Assembly (NCBI GenBank): GCA_020351895.1
Contig: CP070672.1
Location: 776,460 to 806,219 of the forward strand
Source of the DNA: Thermoplasmata archaeon
GTDB taxonomy: Archaea > Thermoplasmatota > Thermoplasmata > GCA-020350865
DNA: 29,760 nucleotides
Direction: 5' to 3'
Shown here: positions 1 to 7,904 of the stretch, piece by piece
Layout of the letters: every line of letters begins with the position of its first letter
Numbering within the stretch: position 1 is the first letter of the stretch
Position numbers and translations under genes: made by a program
The notes under the pieces: generated by a model
What the model was told of the DNA's origin: nothing
The model's input: the letters and a program-made list of their open reading frames with translations, nothing else
Databases searched by the model: none

Positions 1-1
1 C

Positions 2-67
2 CACAAATATGTCGAGATGGGACACAAGAAGGGGAATGTAATAATAACAGTGGAGCATGATAAATAG
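2..67 (+). CDS. C-terminal end of an MDR-family oxidoreductase (partial)
   Basis: Only the last 21 codons and the TAG stop are inside the window. They read HKYVEMGHKKGNVIITVEHDK, shown here as HKYVEMGHKK followed by GNVIITVEHDK. This matches the C-terminal end of the MDR protein at 1165-2112, which has HRYVDKGHKKGNVVITV. The DNA is also close to identical over about 35 bases. In MDR/quinone-oxidoreductase proteins this is the last catalytic-domain segment (the A..Y...GH..GK/N.V..V motif). It is therefore most likely a third copy of the same paralogous family, lying just upstream of the window. Substrate cannot be judged. Confidence 0.8.
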   Translation, partial: HKYVEMGHKKGNVIITVEHDK

Positions 68-85
68 AAAAATGTTAGGTAGTGT

Positions 86-610
86 ATGGATATGGTGGAG
101 GAACAGGAATCCAAGCTGTTTTTCTTGGGAATATTTCCAAAGTGTCCCTTCTACTATTCAGCACTCCACATGGTCCTGATGATAGGCATAATGGTTCTTG
201 GCACACTTGGACTTACATTTCTTAATTTATGGATTGCTATGGTTTATTTAGCATATTTTATTGTGTTCTACTTTTTGGTAATGCCATTAATCCATTGCCA
301 ACACTGTTATTACAGAGTTGTGGAAACTAAAGAAGATAAGACGGTTAAAAAGTTGCTTCCATTGGATGAATGGAGGGAATCATGCTTAAAAAAGCATGTA
401 GAATGCGGTAAAAAATGGGGATTCAATTTCTTCATATCATGGTTTTTACCCATTATCCTAATTGGCATTTCGTTATTTTTGAGCTTTTCTACAATGGCCT
501 TGATATATTTAATTGGATTCATAATTGTTCTGGCCGTAATGCTTATTCATATGAGATGGATAGTCTGTCCAAAATGCGCCATCGTCAATGAATGTCATGC
601 AGCTTTCTAA
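86..610 (+). CDS. Small membrane protein with paired cysteine motifs, function unknown
   Basis: I do not recognise this 174-residue protein. It has about four hydrophobic helices arranged in two pairs (residues ~27-45, 48-69, 115-135, 137-155). Each pair is followed by a Cys cluster: HCQHC near residue 71 and CPKCAIVNEC near the C-terminus. Single Cys residues also lie at ~20, 100 and 107. The layout suggests a metal-binding or redox-active membrane protein with cysteines at the membrane face, but this is inference. Its stop codon lies 19 bases before the flavodoxin start, so the two are probably co-transcribed, which fits a redox role. No strong Shine-Dalgarno sequence precedes the ATG at 86; the ATG at 92 is an alternative. 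Confidence 0.7.
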   Translation: MDMVEEQESKLFFLGIFPKCPFYYSALHMVLMIGIMVLGTLGLTFLNLWIAMVYLAYFIVFYFLVMPLIHCQHCYYRVVETKEDKTVKKLLPLDEWRESCLKKHVECGKKWGFNFFISWFLPIILIGISLFLSFSTMALIYLIGFIIVLAVMLIHMRWIVCPKCAIVNECHAAF

Positions 611-629
611 AACCAATATGGTGAAGAAA

Positions 630-1097
630 ATGGCAATGAAAACCATTCTAATCCTGTATTCCTACCATCACATGAATACCGAGAAGGTCGCCAAGGTCTT
701 TGCACAGGTGTTAGACGCACAGATAAAAACTCCGGACCAGGTGGATCCAAAAGAACTTGGGGATTATGACCTTGTTGGCTTTGGAGGAGGGATATACGGG
801 GCAAAACACCATGAATCACTGCTTGAACTTGCCGATAGACTGCCGAAAGTAGACAAGAAAAAAGCCTTCATATTCTCTACAAGCGCTATCATGGGAAAGG
901 ACAAGGTGGCTGAAGATCACTCGCAGCTTCGAAAAAGATTATTGTCCAAAGGTTACATTATTCTCGATGAATTTGCCTGTAAGGGTTTTAACACAAACAG
1001 CTTCCTCAAACATTTCGGGGGAATGAACAAGGGCAGGCCTAATGCCAAGGACCTTGAAAATGCAAAGGAGTTTGCCGAGAAACTGAAGAATAAGTGA
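630..1097 (+). CDS. Flavodoxin-family protein
   Basis: A 155-residue flavodoxin-like protein, expected to bind FMN and carry electrons or reduce a partner in the cytoplasm. After the first beta strand (KTILILYSYHH) comes the phosphate-binding loop region (YSYHHMNTEKVA), where the usual T/S-x-T-G-N-T is replaced by a His-rich variant. A second FMN-contact loop follows (DLVGFGGGIYGAKHH), then a conserved AFIFSTS strand. Its length is normal for short-chain flavodoxins. The open frame extends upstream to 588 and would overlap the previous gene. I chose ATG 630 because a GGTGA sits five bases upstream and the protein then starts directly on the first strand; ATG 636 is also possible. The partner is not evident. 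Confidence 0.85.
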   Translation: MAMKTILILYSYHHMNTEKVAKVFAQVLDAQIKTPDQVDPKELGDYDLVGFGGGIYGAKHHESLLELADRLPKVDKKKAFIFSTSAIMGKDKVAEDHSQLRKRLLSKGYIILDEFACKGFNTNSFLKHFGGMNKGRPNAKDLENAKEFAEKLKNK

Positions 1098-1118
1098 AAC
1101 ATAACTTTATTTTGATGT

Positions 1119-1129
1119 AATTTATTAAG
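1119..1129 (+). promoter_or_regulatory. TATA box for the MDR gene at 1165
   Basis: The A/T-rich element AATTTATTAAG lies about 40 bases before the ATG at 1165. Archaeal transcription normally starts about 25 bases downstream of the TATA centre. That would give a leader of some 15 bases that still includes the GGAAGGA Shine-Dalgarno at 1153-1159. It is the only clear promoter in the first 3 kb. Confidence 0.5.
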
Positions 1130-1164
1130 AATGAATAAATCATTTCGATATTGGAAGGATAACC

Positions 1165-2112
1165 ATGAAAGCCATTGTATGCACAAAATACGGACCACCG
1201 GAAGTCCTTAAGCTGAAAGATGTGGAAAAACCTACTCCCAAAAATAATGAGTTGCTAATAAAGATTCACGCTACGGCAGTGACAGCAAGCGACGCCATTG
1301 TCCGGGGCTTCAAGCTTTCGCGCTGGTCTCCTTTGGGATTCATGATGGGACTTGCATTGGGTTTTTCAAAACCAAGACGACCGATCCTGGGTATGGTGCT
1401 GGCTGGAGACATTGAATCGGTGGGCAAGGATGTAAAACGATTTCAAAAGGGTGATGCGGTCTATGGAATGACCGGTTTAAGTTTTTCAACCTATGCCGAG
1501 TATAAATCCATATCTGAGAAGGAATGCCTGGTAAAAAAACCATCCAGTGTAAGCTATGAGGAAGCCGCTGCAGCTGCTTATGGAGGTATAATAGCTGGGC
1601 ATTTTATTAAGAAAGCAAATATCCAAAGGGGACAAAAGGTTCTTGTCTATGGAGCTTCCGGTGCAAATGGAACCACCGCGGTGCAGCTTGCCAAACATTA
1701 CGGGGCCAAAGTAACCGGTGTGTGCAGTACTAAGAATTTGGAGTTGGTGAGATCCCTGGGAGCAGATTCGGTTATTGATTATACAAAGGAGGACCTGTTA
1801 AACAGGGGAGAGCGTTATGACCTTGTCTTCGATGCCGTTGGGAACAAGAAAACCTCAAAATTAAAAGAACAGAGCAAGAAAGTGCTGACCAAGAACGGGA
1901 TATACATGTCTGTGGATAGAGGGTCACCCAAGTCTATACCTGAACATCTTGAATTTCTCAATAAATTATTTGAAAAGGGACAGTTCAAAGCCGTTATAGA
2001 CAGAAGCTATCCCTTGGAGCAGATGGTCGAGGCCCACAGATATGTTGATAAAGGGCACAAGAAGGGGAATGTAGTAATAACTGTGGGACAGAATAATAAA
2101 ACTAAAACTTAG
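1165..2112 (+). CDS. NAD(P)-dependent MDR oxidoreductase (quinone oxidoreductase-like)
   Basis: A 315-residue zinc-independent medium-chain dehydrogenase/reductase. The N-terminal GroES-like domain starts MKAIVCTKYGPPEVLKL, typical of the quinone oxidoreductase branch. The nucleotide-binding Rossmann fold contains VLVYGASGANGTTAVQLAK around residues 155-175, followed by the usual GADSVIDYTKED. No structural zinc Cys cluster is present. These enzymes use NAD(P)H to reduce quinones, enones or enoyl groups; the substrate cannot be assigned. A good Shine-Dalgarno (GGAAGGA) lies five bases before the ATG. A methyltransferase gene follows after 11 bases, then another MDR paralogue. Together with the fragment at 2-67 this makes three family members within 4 kb. 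Confidence 0.9.
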   Translation: MKAIVCTKYGPPEVLKLKDVEKPTPKNNELLIKIHATAVTASDAIVRGFKLSRWSPLGFMMGLALGFSKPRRPILGMVLAGDIESVGKDVKRFQKGDAVYGMTGLSFSTYAEYKSISEKECLVKKPSSVSYEEAAAAAYGGIIAGHFIKKANIQRGQKVLVYGASGANGTTAVQLAKHYGAKVTGVCSTKNLELVRSLGADSVIDYTKEDLLNRGERYDLVFDAVGNKKTSKLKEQSKKVLTKNGIYMSVDRGSPKSIPEHLEFLNKLFEKGQFKAVIDRSYPLEQMVEAHRYVDKGHKKGNVVITVGQNNKTKT

Positions 2113-2123
2113 TAGGAATTCAG

Positions 2124-2762
2124 ATGGATAAATCAGAGAAGATTTGGGACAAAATAGCGGATAATTATGATAAATCCGAAAAGCGTTTTGAACCGATTCA
2201 CAAAAAGACAATTGAAAACACCAGAAAATATCTCAAAGCAAGTGATAATGTTTTAGATTATGGATGTGCTACGGGAACGAAAGCCCTTGAACTTGCCAAC
2301 AGTGTGAAAAGGATTCAGGGCATCGATATATCGTCAAAAATGATCGAAGGTGCAAAGAGAAAGGCAGTTGAGCATAAAATCGAGAACGTGGATTTCGCAC
2401 ATGCAATCATATTTGATGAGAGGTATAAAAGAGAATCATTTGATGTGATACTGGCTTTTAGTATTCTCCATTCATTAGAAGATCACAAGAAAGTTCTGCA
2501 AAGAATAAACGAACTGTTGAAGCGGGAAGGTTTATTTATTTCTGTAACACCGTGTCTGAAGGAGAAAATGGCCATTAGGAATAGATTAGAATTATCTTTC
2601 TTCCGTCTACTGATAATAATAAGAGTATTTCCGAATATTTTAACAAGATTTAAAATCCCTGAATTGGAAGATCTAATAACTAGTGGAAATTTCCAGATCA
2701 TTGAAACTGAAAATATATTTCATAGGATGACTAGTTATTTCGTTGCTGCAAAGAAGATATAG
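2124..2762 (+). CDS. Class I SAM-dependent methyltransferase
   Basis: A 212-residue protein with a Rossmann-like methyltransferase fold. Motif I (VLDYGCATGTKALELA, residues ~43-58) is the glycine loop that binds S-adenosylmethionine. An acidic end of beta 2 follows (GIDIS), and then FDVILAFSILHSLED, the usual post-motif with the adenine-binding region. The C-terminal part is hydrophobic and probably shapes the acceptor site. The nearest families are UbiE/Methyltransf_11 type small-molecule methyltransferases. The acceptor is unknown; a quinone or lipid would fit the quinone-oxidoreductase-like neighbours, but that is speculation. The gene starts 11 bases after the preceding MDR gene and is likely co-transcribed with it. 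Confidence 0.85.
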   Translation: MDKSEKIWDKIADNYDKSEKRFEPIHKKTIENTRKYLKASDNVLDYGCATGTKALELANSVKRIQGIDISSKMIEGAKRKAVEHKIENVDFAHAIIFDERYKRESFDVILAFSILHSLEDHKKVLQRINELLKREGLFISVTPCLKEKMAIRNRLELSFFRLLIIIRVFPNILTRFKIPELEDLITSGNFQIIETENIFHRMTSYFVAAKKI

Positions 2763-2806
2763 GGAATAATACAATCTTTAATCGAAATAATGTAGGAAGG
2801 ATACTC

Positions 2807-3775
2807 ATGAAAGCCATCATAAGCACAAAATACGGTTCACCCGATACTCTTTCGCTCAAAGAGGTTCCAAAACCCACTCCCAGAGACAACGAGGTGTTAG
2901 TGAAGATCCATGCAGCATCTGTAAATGCAGCCGATGTGGAGATCATAAGGGGCGCCTGGAGCATGCGAATGCAGGGGCCAATAAGACCAAGACACAAGAT
3001 ACCTGGATCTGACATAGCTGGAGTTGTTGAAGAGGTTGGTAAAAACGTTACCAAGTTCAAGCCAGGCGATGAGGTTTTCGGGGATACTTTCATGAAAGGC
3101 TTTGGCGCTTTTGCAGAGTATAAAAGTTCTCCTGAAAAAGTATGGGATCGAAAACCTGCCAGTATGACTTTTGAACAGGCATCTTGCTATCCTCAATCGG
3201 GCCTTATCGCCCTGCAGGGCCTTCGAAATAAACACCCCATCCATCCAGGACAGAAGGTCTTGATTAATGGTGCAGGTGGAGGTATGGGTACCTTTGCAGT
3301 GCAGATCGCCAAGCACTTTGGGGCCGAGGTCACCGCAGTGGACCATACCAGCAAAATGGATATGCTAAGAGAAATTGGGGCAGACCATGTTATGTCCTAC
3401 ACCAAAGAGGATTACACAAAAACCGGAAAGCAATACGATCTGATCCTAGATGTTGTGGCACATCGAACAGTTAAGGATTACGAGCGCGCTTTGAGTGATA
3501 ATGGGAACTTTGTCATTGTGGGGGGTTCCAGGGCCACGATCTTCAAGGTAATTTTCCTGGGTCCTATTATAACAAGAAAAAGTAACAAGAAGATGGGGCT
3601 CAATTCGTGGGCTTCGGATAGAAATGAGGATATGAGATTCCTGATTGAGCTTTATGAAAAGGGCAAAGTGAAACCTGTTATAGATAGACGTTACCTCTTA
3701 AATGAGGTTCCTGAAGCATATCGATATCTTGAAGAAGGACATGTCAAGGGAAAATTAGTAATAAAGGTTGTATGA
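2807..3775 (+). CDS. NAD(P)-dependent MDR oxidoreductase, second complete paralogue
   Basis: A 322-residue quinone-oxidoreductase-type MDR. It starts MKAIISTKYGSPDTLSL, close to its neighbour at 1165. It has the GroES-like domain with PGSDIAGVVEEVGKNV and DEVFGDTF, then the nucleotide-binding VLINGAGGGMGTFAVQIAK followed by AVDHTSKMDML. No zinc ligands are evident. The region around the start (AGGAAGGATACTC ATG) is very similar to that of the 1165 gene, consistent with tandem duplication including the ribosome-binding site. Compared with its paralogue it has a longer loop after GGSRA. Expected role: NAD(P)H-dependent reduction of a quinone, ketone or enoyl compound; substrate unknown. Confidence 0.9.
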   Translation: MKAIISTKYGSPDTLSLKEVPKPTPRDNEVLVKIHAASVNAADVEIIRGAWSMRMQGPIRPRHKIPGSDIAGVVEEVGKNVTKFKPGDEVFGDTFMKGFGAFAEYKSSPEKVWDRKPASMTFEQASCYPQSGLIALQGLRNKHPIHPGQKVLINGAGGGMGTFAVQIAKHFGAEVTAVDHTSKMDMLREIGADHVMSYTKEDYTKTGKQYDLILDVVAHRTVKDYERALSDNGNFVIVGGSRATIFKVIFLGPIITRKSNKKMGLNSWASDRNEDMRFLIELYEKGKVKPVIDRRYLLNEVPEAYRYLEEGHVKGKLVIKVV

Positions 3776-3815
3776 ATAGAGAAGTAGATAAAGATAATCA
3801 AAAGGGGGGATAAAA

Positions 3816-5045
3816 ACGTACTGTTCAAAATGTGACAAGGAAGTAGAGGATGATGTAGAATTTTGTAAACACTGTGGTGCGAAAATTGGGACAGTTGGGG
3901 AAAAACCGGATTCTCAGGCCGAATCCTCTGAGGAAACCAAGGAACCAAAGATCCAAGAAGAACCTGTGGAGACAAAAGAAGAAGAGCCTAAGGAACCAAA
4001 GGCTCCTTTGGAGGAGAAAAAATCCAGAAGGGGATTGGCGGTCCTCTTAATAATAATTGGTTTGATATTTGCATCTCTATCAATATGGTATATTGCCGCC
4101 TACGAGAATGTAGATGAGCATAGGTATTATACATATGCACCCGAGACTGCCCCTAGCTCGCTTACCTTAGAAGTGGAGATGAATGGAGGGGAAACCGATA
4201 TCGGGTTCACTTCCAACAAAAGTCATCCTGTAGTGTACATCGACCATCACAAGAAATGGCAGGGACCTGTTGTTTCCCAACCATCATTTTCCACCTCTTC
4301 GAGCAAGGTGAGTTTTGATTCCGGTACGGTATGGGGAGAATCTGATTCCGAGCTCACAATAACACTCAGAAGCGATGTTGAATACACCATATACGTAAAA
4401 ACCTCAGATGGAGCCTTTTCTATTGATTCAGATATTCCTGGGATTTCATTTGGTTCATTCACGATCGATACTCTGAATGGTGCATCCACTCTATCCATTT
4501 CCAATGCAACGATTTCAGGGAAGATATGGGTCACAACAGAGAACGGAGCCTCAAATTTCTTTCTTTCAAACTGCACGGTCCAGGACATAGATTCAACTGC
4601 AAAATCGGGAGCATCGAGTATCCATCTTACGAATTGTACCATCGGTAATATAAAATCATATTCTCATTCAGGAGGATTGGTGATATCCTCTGAAAATTTG
4701 ACAGTTACTTCGGATAGTACCTGGAACCTGAAGGTCACAAAAGGTGGAATAGGCTTGGGTATTTATCAAGTAAAATCCATGGGTGCGGATGTGACTATCA
4801 ATGCGAAAACCGAGATCTGGAGAGACATCGATGCGTTCTTTGAAGGGGATTCCACAAATGTAAGAGCAAAATTCACAGCCTCTGTATCCGACGGAGAACT
4901 CATTTTATTAAACGGCTCGGGATTTGAGGGTCCTGTTTCTGGAACCATGGAATCATCGAATTATGGGATCGAAGCCCTTGATCAATTCTTTATAGATTTA
5001 GAAACAGATGATGGGGATATCCTAATCGATGCTATAAATACTTAA
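3816..5045 (+). CDS. Zinc-ribbon membrane protein with repetitive beta-rich ectodomain; apparent ACG start
   Basis: Read from ACG 3816 the product is 409 residues. Residues 3-20 form a classic zinc ribbon, CSKC...CKHC (C3, C6, C17, C20). An acidic Glu/Lys/Pro linker follows, then one TM helix (~73-95, GLAVLLIIIGLIFASLSIWY). The Ser/Asn/Gly-rich ectodomain has recurring short strands such as NGAS and LTNCTI, resembling a beta-solenoid of the DUF4097 kind. Predicted topology: ribbon inside, solenoid outside. There is no ATG, GTG or TTG between the in-frame stop at 3795 and GTG 3966. A caller restricted to those codons would start at 3966 and lose the ribbon. A strong GGGGGGA at 3804-3810 is spaced five bases from the ACG, where an ATG would be expected. 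Function unknown. Confidence 0.75.
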   Translation, partial: TYCSKCDKEVEDDVEFCKHCGAKIGTVGEKPDSQAESSEETKEPKIQEEPVETKEEEPKEPKAPLEEKKSRRGLAVLLIIIGLIFASLSIWYIAAYENVDEHRYYTYAPETAPSSLTLEVEMNGGETDIGFTSNKSHPVVYIDHHKKWQGPVVSQPSFSTSSSKVSFDSGTVWGESDSELTITLRSDVEYTIYVKTSDGAFSIDSDIPGISFGSFTIDTLNGASTLSISNATISGKIWVTTENGASNFFLSNCTVQDIDSTAKSGASSIHLTNCTIGNIKSYSHSGGLVISSENLTVTSDSTWNLKVTKGGIGLGIYQVKSMGADVTINAKTEIWRDIDAFFEGDSTNVRAKFTASVSDGELILLNGSGFEGPVSGTMESSNYGIEALDQFFIDLETDDGDILIDAINT

Positions 5046-5127
5046 ATCCCAACATATCCATGACCCAGAATGAGTAAGTTAAGGAATTACAATAATACTA
5101 AAAAATCTGCAAGGAGGATAATAAACT

Positions 5128-5871
5128 ATGACAAAGAAAGACTCGCAGCGGAAATTAACGGATACACAGATGAAATTGAAGGAAACACAAAAGAAATTGA
5201 AAGAAACACCACAGAAGATAGTGGAATACAATGTGATCGACAAGAGCTTTATCGCCTCCTACATTCTGAGAATTCTATTGATAATATTTCTTGTTGTATC
5301 CATCTTGCGGAGGGATTGGCTGTGGGTTGTCGGGTGTGCCTTTACAATTTTGGTCAGTTTCACCCCCACAATCCTGAAAAAGGATTTCAATATCACTTTG
5401 CCATGGGTTCTAGATTTGATGATCTCGATTACAATTTTTCTTCATGTGGGCGGGGTCATCCTTAATCTATACGGTATTATCCCTGGATACGATACCATGA
5501 CCCATTTCGTTGCCTCCATTCTTGTGGGTTTTTTGGCATTTATCATCATCTATATTCTGGATCAATATTGGGAAGGTTTACATATGGATGTCTATGCCAT
5601 GGCGTTTTTGGTTGTGATCTTTGCAATGGCCATGGGTGTTGTATGGGAGCTTTTCGAGTGGGGAATCGATTTGATATTTGGTACCCATGAGCAGTGGGGT
5701 TTGCAGGATACCATGAAGGATTTGCTTGTGGATACCCTAGCTGGAATCGTGATAGCCATAATCGGAGTTTGGCTCGTAAAAAGGGGAGAATTGAAGAAAT
5801 TCACAGAGGAATTTGGCGATCAGATCGATAAAGGTATCATCCAAAAGATGGATCCGCAGTCTAAAAAATAA
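5128..5871 (+). CDS. Six-TM membrane protein, DUF2238/YjdF-like
   Basis: A 247-residue protein. An N-terminal charged segment with the repeat KLKETQKKLKETP (residues ~15-28) probably forms a coiled coil or amphipathic helix. About six TM helices follow from residue ~43. Conserved-looking membrane motifs are DTMTHF (~127-132), WELFEWGID (~174-182) and QDTMKDLLVDTLAG (~192-205). These His, Glu and Asp residues in or near the membrane are the signature of the DUF2238 (YjdF) family, whose function is unknown. The start at ATG 5128 is supported by AAGGAGG at 5111-5117. It lies 82 bases after the zinc-ribbon gene. A 131-residue frame at 5070-5465 overlaps it in another phase and is not a gene. Confidence 0.8.
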   Translation: MTKKDSQRKLTDTQMKLKETQKKLKETPQKIVEYNVIDKSFIASYILRILLIIFLVVSILRRDWLWVVGCAFTILVSFTPTILKKDFNITLPWVLDLMISITIFLHVGGVILNLYGIIPGYDTMTHFVASILVGFLAFIIIYILDQYWEGLHMDVYAMAFLVVIFAMAMGVVWELFEWGIDLIFGTHEQWGLQDTMKDLLVDTLAGIVIAIIGVWLVKRGELKKFTEEFGDQIDKGIIQKMDPQSKK

Positions 5872-5906
5872 TTAATTGAATTCAGACACCTTGCGAGGCT
5901 CAAATC

Positions 5907-6638
5907 TTATCCTGAAATCGGAAACTGTTCTTCTTGTCCTCTTTTTTTCACCCTTCTAAATCTTTTTGAGGCCCATTTTAAGAGAATAAAAAGAAATATC
6001 AACTGTGCAACCATAAATAAAAACGAAATGTACAGCATGCTTCTATCGTTGTAAACGATCTCATTATAGAAATTATATCCTCCCAGAAAATCGAGATAAA
6101 TTATAGTAGCTATTTGGCCAATGGATACTAAAATGAAGATAAAAAGGACAAAGCTTTGAAATATTCTCTGCCCTCTTTTTTCCCTCAATTTCGTAATCGG
6201 TACCTCTTCCAATTTCTTAAGATCCCCGAAATAAATCAGCATTATCATCATAATTATAAAAAGACAAATCTCCACTGTCAAGTTCAGGTAATTACCCCAG
6301 GCAAATATCCCAAATTCCATGTTGCTTAGGGGCGCGATAAGGGCGAATGAGCCAAAAAAGACATCTCCGAGCACATGGGTCAATGCAGCAACGAACAATG
6401 GTAAAAATTCGTATGTTCTTATTACACCAATTTTGTAAATAAACATTAGTACAATAAGTATGAAAGGAAAAAAGAACACCAGGCTGTGCATAATGGGTCT
6501 GAATGAATATACATGGACACTATCTAGTACAGAAGCCGCAAAAAAGATCGAAAGCAGAGTAATTGGTTTTAGGGGCTTATTTCCGAATGTCGGTCTGCTT
6601 ATGATGTAACCGAGGCAGATATGGCCAAAAGTCCACAT
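5907..6638 (-). CDS. Polytopic membrane protein, DUF457-like (membrane-bound putative metal-dependent hydrolase)
   Basis: A 243-residue protein with about six TM helices. It carries His/Asp motifs laid out as in the DUF457/YdjM family: FGHICLGYI at the N-terminus, VLDSVH (~40), IMHSL (~49-53) and ALTHVLGD (~86-93). Family members are called membrane-bound metal-dependent hydrolases on sequence grounds alone; activity is largely unproven. Here the usual PD..H motif appears as LDSVH, so the family call is moderate. A GGTGA nine bases before the ATG supports the start. The gene converges with the DUF2238-like gene, with only 35 bases between stops. It lies 37 bases downstream of the 7TM sensor-like gene and may be co-transcribed with it. 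The C-terminus is basic and cytoplasmic-looking. Confidence 0.65.
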   Translation of the reverse strand: MWTFGHICLGYIISRPTFGNKPLKPITLLSIFFAASVLDSVHVYSFRPIMHSLVFFFPFILIVLMFIYKIGVIRTYEFLPLFVAALTHVLGDVFFGSFALIAPLSNMEFGIFAWGNYLNLTVEICLFIIMMIMLIYFGDLKKLEEVPITKLREKRGQRIFQSFVLFIFILVSIGQIATIIYLDFLGGYNFYNEIVYNDRSMLYISFLFMVAQLIFLFILLKWASKRFRRVKKRGQEEQFPISG

Positions 6639-6675
6639 GATTCTGATTCACCTGTATGGAGTTAATAAAGCCCAT

Positions 6676-7806
6676 TCATTTTAATGTTTTGTTTTTTTCA
6701 ATTATTTCTCTTTTTAGCTTCCCGTGATCCTCTTCTGAAATTCCCAGATCCGCCCGCAACGCTTTGAGCATCTTCTCCTCTTTCTCACTTATTACCCCAT
6801 CTTCCAATGCATGTTCCAACTGTTTTTTATATACCATTATTTCATGACTGAGATCATATTTCACAGTCTTAACCAGTTTCGGGAACAGCTTGTCCCCTAT
6901 CTTTATTGCCTCCTTTCTTAGGGGAAAGAAGAAGCAGAATACGATCCCGGCGGCAATTAGCCTCGCGGCAAAATCGCCTCCGAAAAAGGTTGCAGATATA
7001 AAAGAGCTTAAGAACAACTCAATCAACCTGAATACACCGATGAGCACCAAGGTAATCACTAGATATACAAAGGTTTTCTTGACTATGAACTCGATATCAA
7101 AGAGTTGATGCTTCAAAATATCATAGGAAATGATTGCACCGGTTATGGAAAGAGCCACCATCCCAAGTTGCACACGGGGGAATATTCCAAATATCTCAAC
7201 AAGTATCACACTGATGGTAAATCCAATAAGAGGAATTAAAAATGAAAGTACAAAATATAAAGCCCGTTTCTTTTGAATGGCTACTTTACTGTGCCTGTAC
7301 ATTCGTATGTAATTCTGGGTCGTCAGGAGGACCATCAGACCTATAATACCATAAAATATCGGCTTGAAGAAAGAATAGAAACCGGTAAACTCTTTTCCAT
7401 AGATCCCCAAATCTGTATCAGGAGATTCTACAATTTCATTTGGAGGATTTAAAAGCACAAAGATAAGGAAAAACAATGGGATAAGATAGATTAATAATAG
7501 CTTTTTATTCTCAAATACTTCTTTTTTCGAAAAACCCACATACGAGAAGTGGAAGAGGACTGTAACTCCGGAAATCGAACTGATAGTATTTATGGAATTC
7601 CATACGTCCCAGATACCCGGTTTACGAGAGCAGGTTGCCATGGCAGCAGAAAAAACAGTAATTGCTAATAAGATCAAGGCAACAATAAACAACTGTACAT
7701 GTTTGTCCTTCCGCTTCTTTAATAATAAGATTGCAGCAATTGAAATGAGCACAAAGCCAGATATCCAATATGGAATTGAATATAGATTGAAGAAGTATTC
7801 AGACAT
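6676..7806 (-). CDS. 7TM histidine-kinase-type sensor region protein without kinase, with helical C-terminal module
   Basis: A 376-residue protein with about nine TM helices. The first seven, with short loops and a larger loop around residues 120-140 (LNPPNEIVESPDTDLGIYG), resemble the N-terminal 7TM sensor region of histidine kinases (HisKA_7TM-like). No HisKA or ATPase domain follows. Two more TM helices and FFPLRKEAIKIGDKLFPKL lead to a cytoplasmic tail. The tail reads YKKQLEHALEDGVISEKEEK then MLKALRADLGISEEDHGKL, a SHOCT-like short helical module with a turn at DG.IS. This could be a receptor that signals through a protein partner, but no partner is identified. Start: ATG 7806, with AAGGA about 14 bases upstream, which is a long spacing. 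Confidence 0.7.
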   Translation of the reverse strand: MSEYFFNLYSIPYWISGFVLISIAAILLLKKRKDKHVQLFIVALILLAITVFSAAMATCSRKPGIWDVWNSINTISSISGVTVLFHFSYVGFSKKEVFENKKLLLIYLIPLFFLIFVLLNPPNEIVESPDTDLGIYGKEFTGFYSFFKPIFYGIIGLMVLLTTQNYIRMYRHSKVAIQKKRALYFVLSFLIPLIGFTISVILVEIFGIFPRVQLGMVALSITGAIISYDILKHQLFDIEFIVKKTFVYLVITLVLIGVFRLIELFLSSFISATFFGGDFAARLIAAGIVFCFFFPLRKEAIKIGDKLFPKLVKTVKYDLSHEIMVYKKQLEHALEDGVISEKEEKMLKALRADLGISEEDHGKLKREIIEKNKTLK

Positions 7807-7904
7807 CTAAAATACATCCTTGTGGTTTAACATGTTAATAACCACCAAACACCTTCTAAATTCCATATCTGAAATAGGCCACTATCAATATCTTACACTT
7901 GCAA

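Noticed and set aside
2897..3346. 149-residue minus-strand frame opposite the second MDR gene
   Set aside because: It is a shadow of the conserved nucleotide-binding fold on the plus strand, with no protein-like pattern.
3891..3965. Possible frameshift or pseudogene explanation for the zinc ribbon upstream of 3966
   Set aside because: The ribbon is in the same frame as the rest of the protein with no stop between; only the start codon is irregular.
5070..5465. 131-residue plus-strand frame overlapping the DUF2238-like gene
   Set aside because: It overlaps the better-supported 5128-5871 gene in another phase, lacks a ribosome-binding site and reads as low-complexity or shadow sequence.
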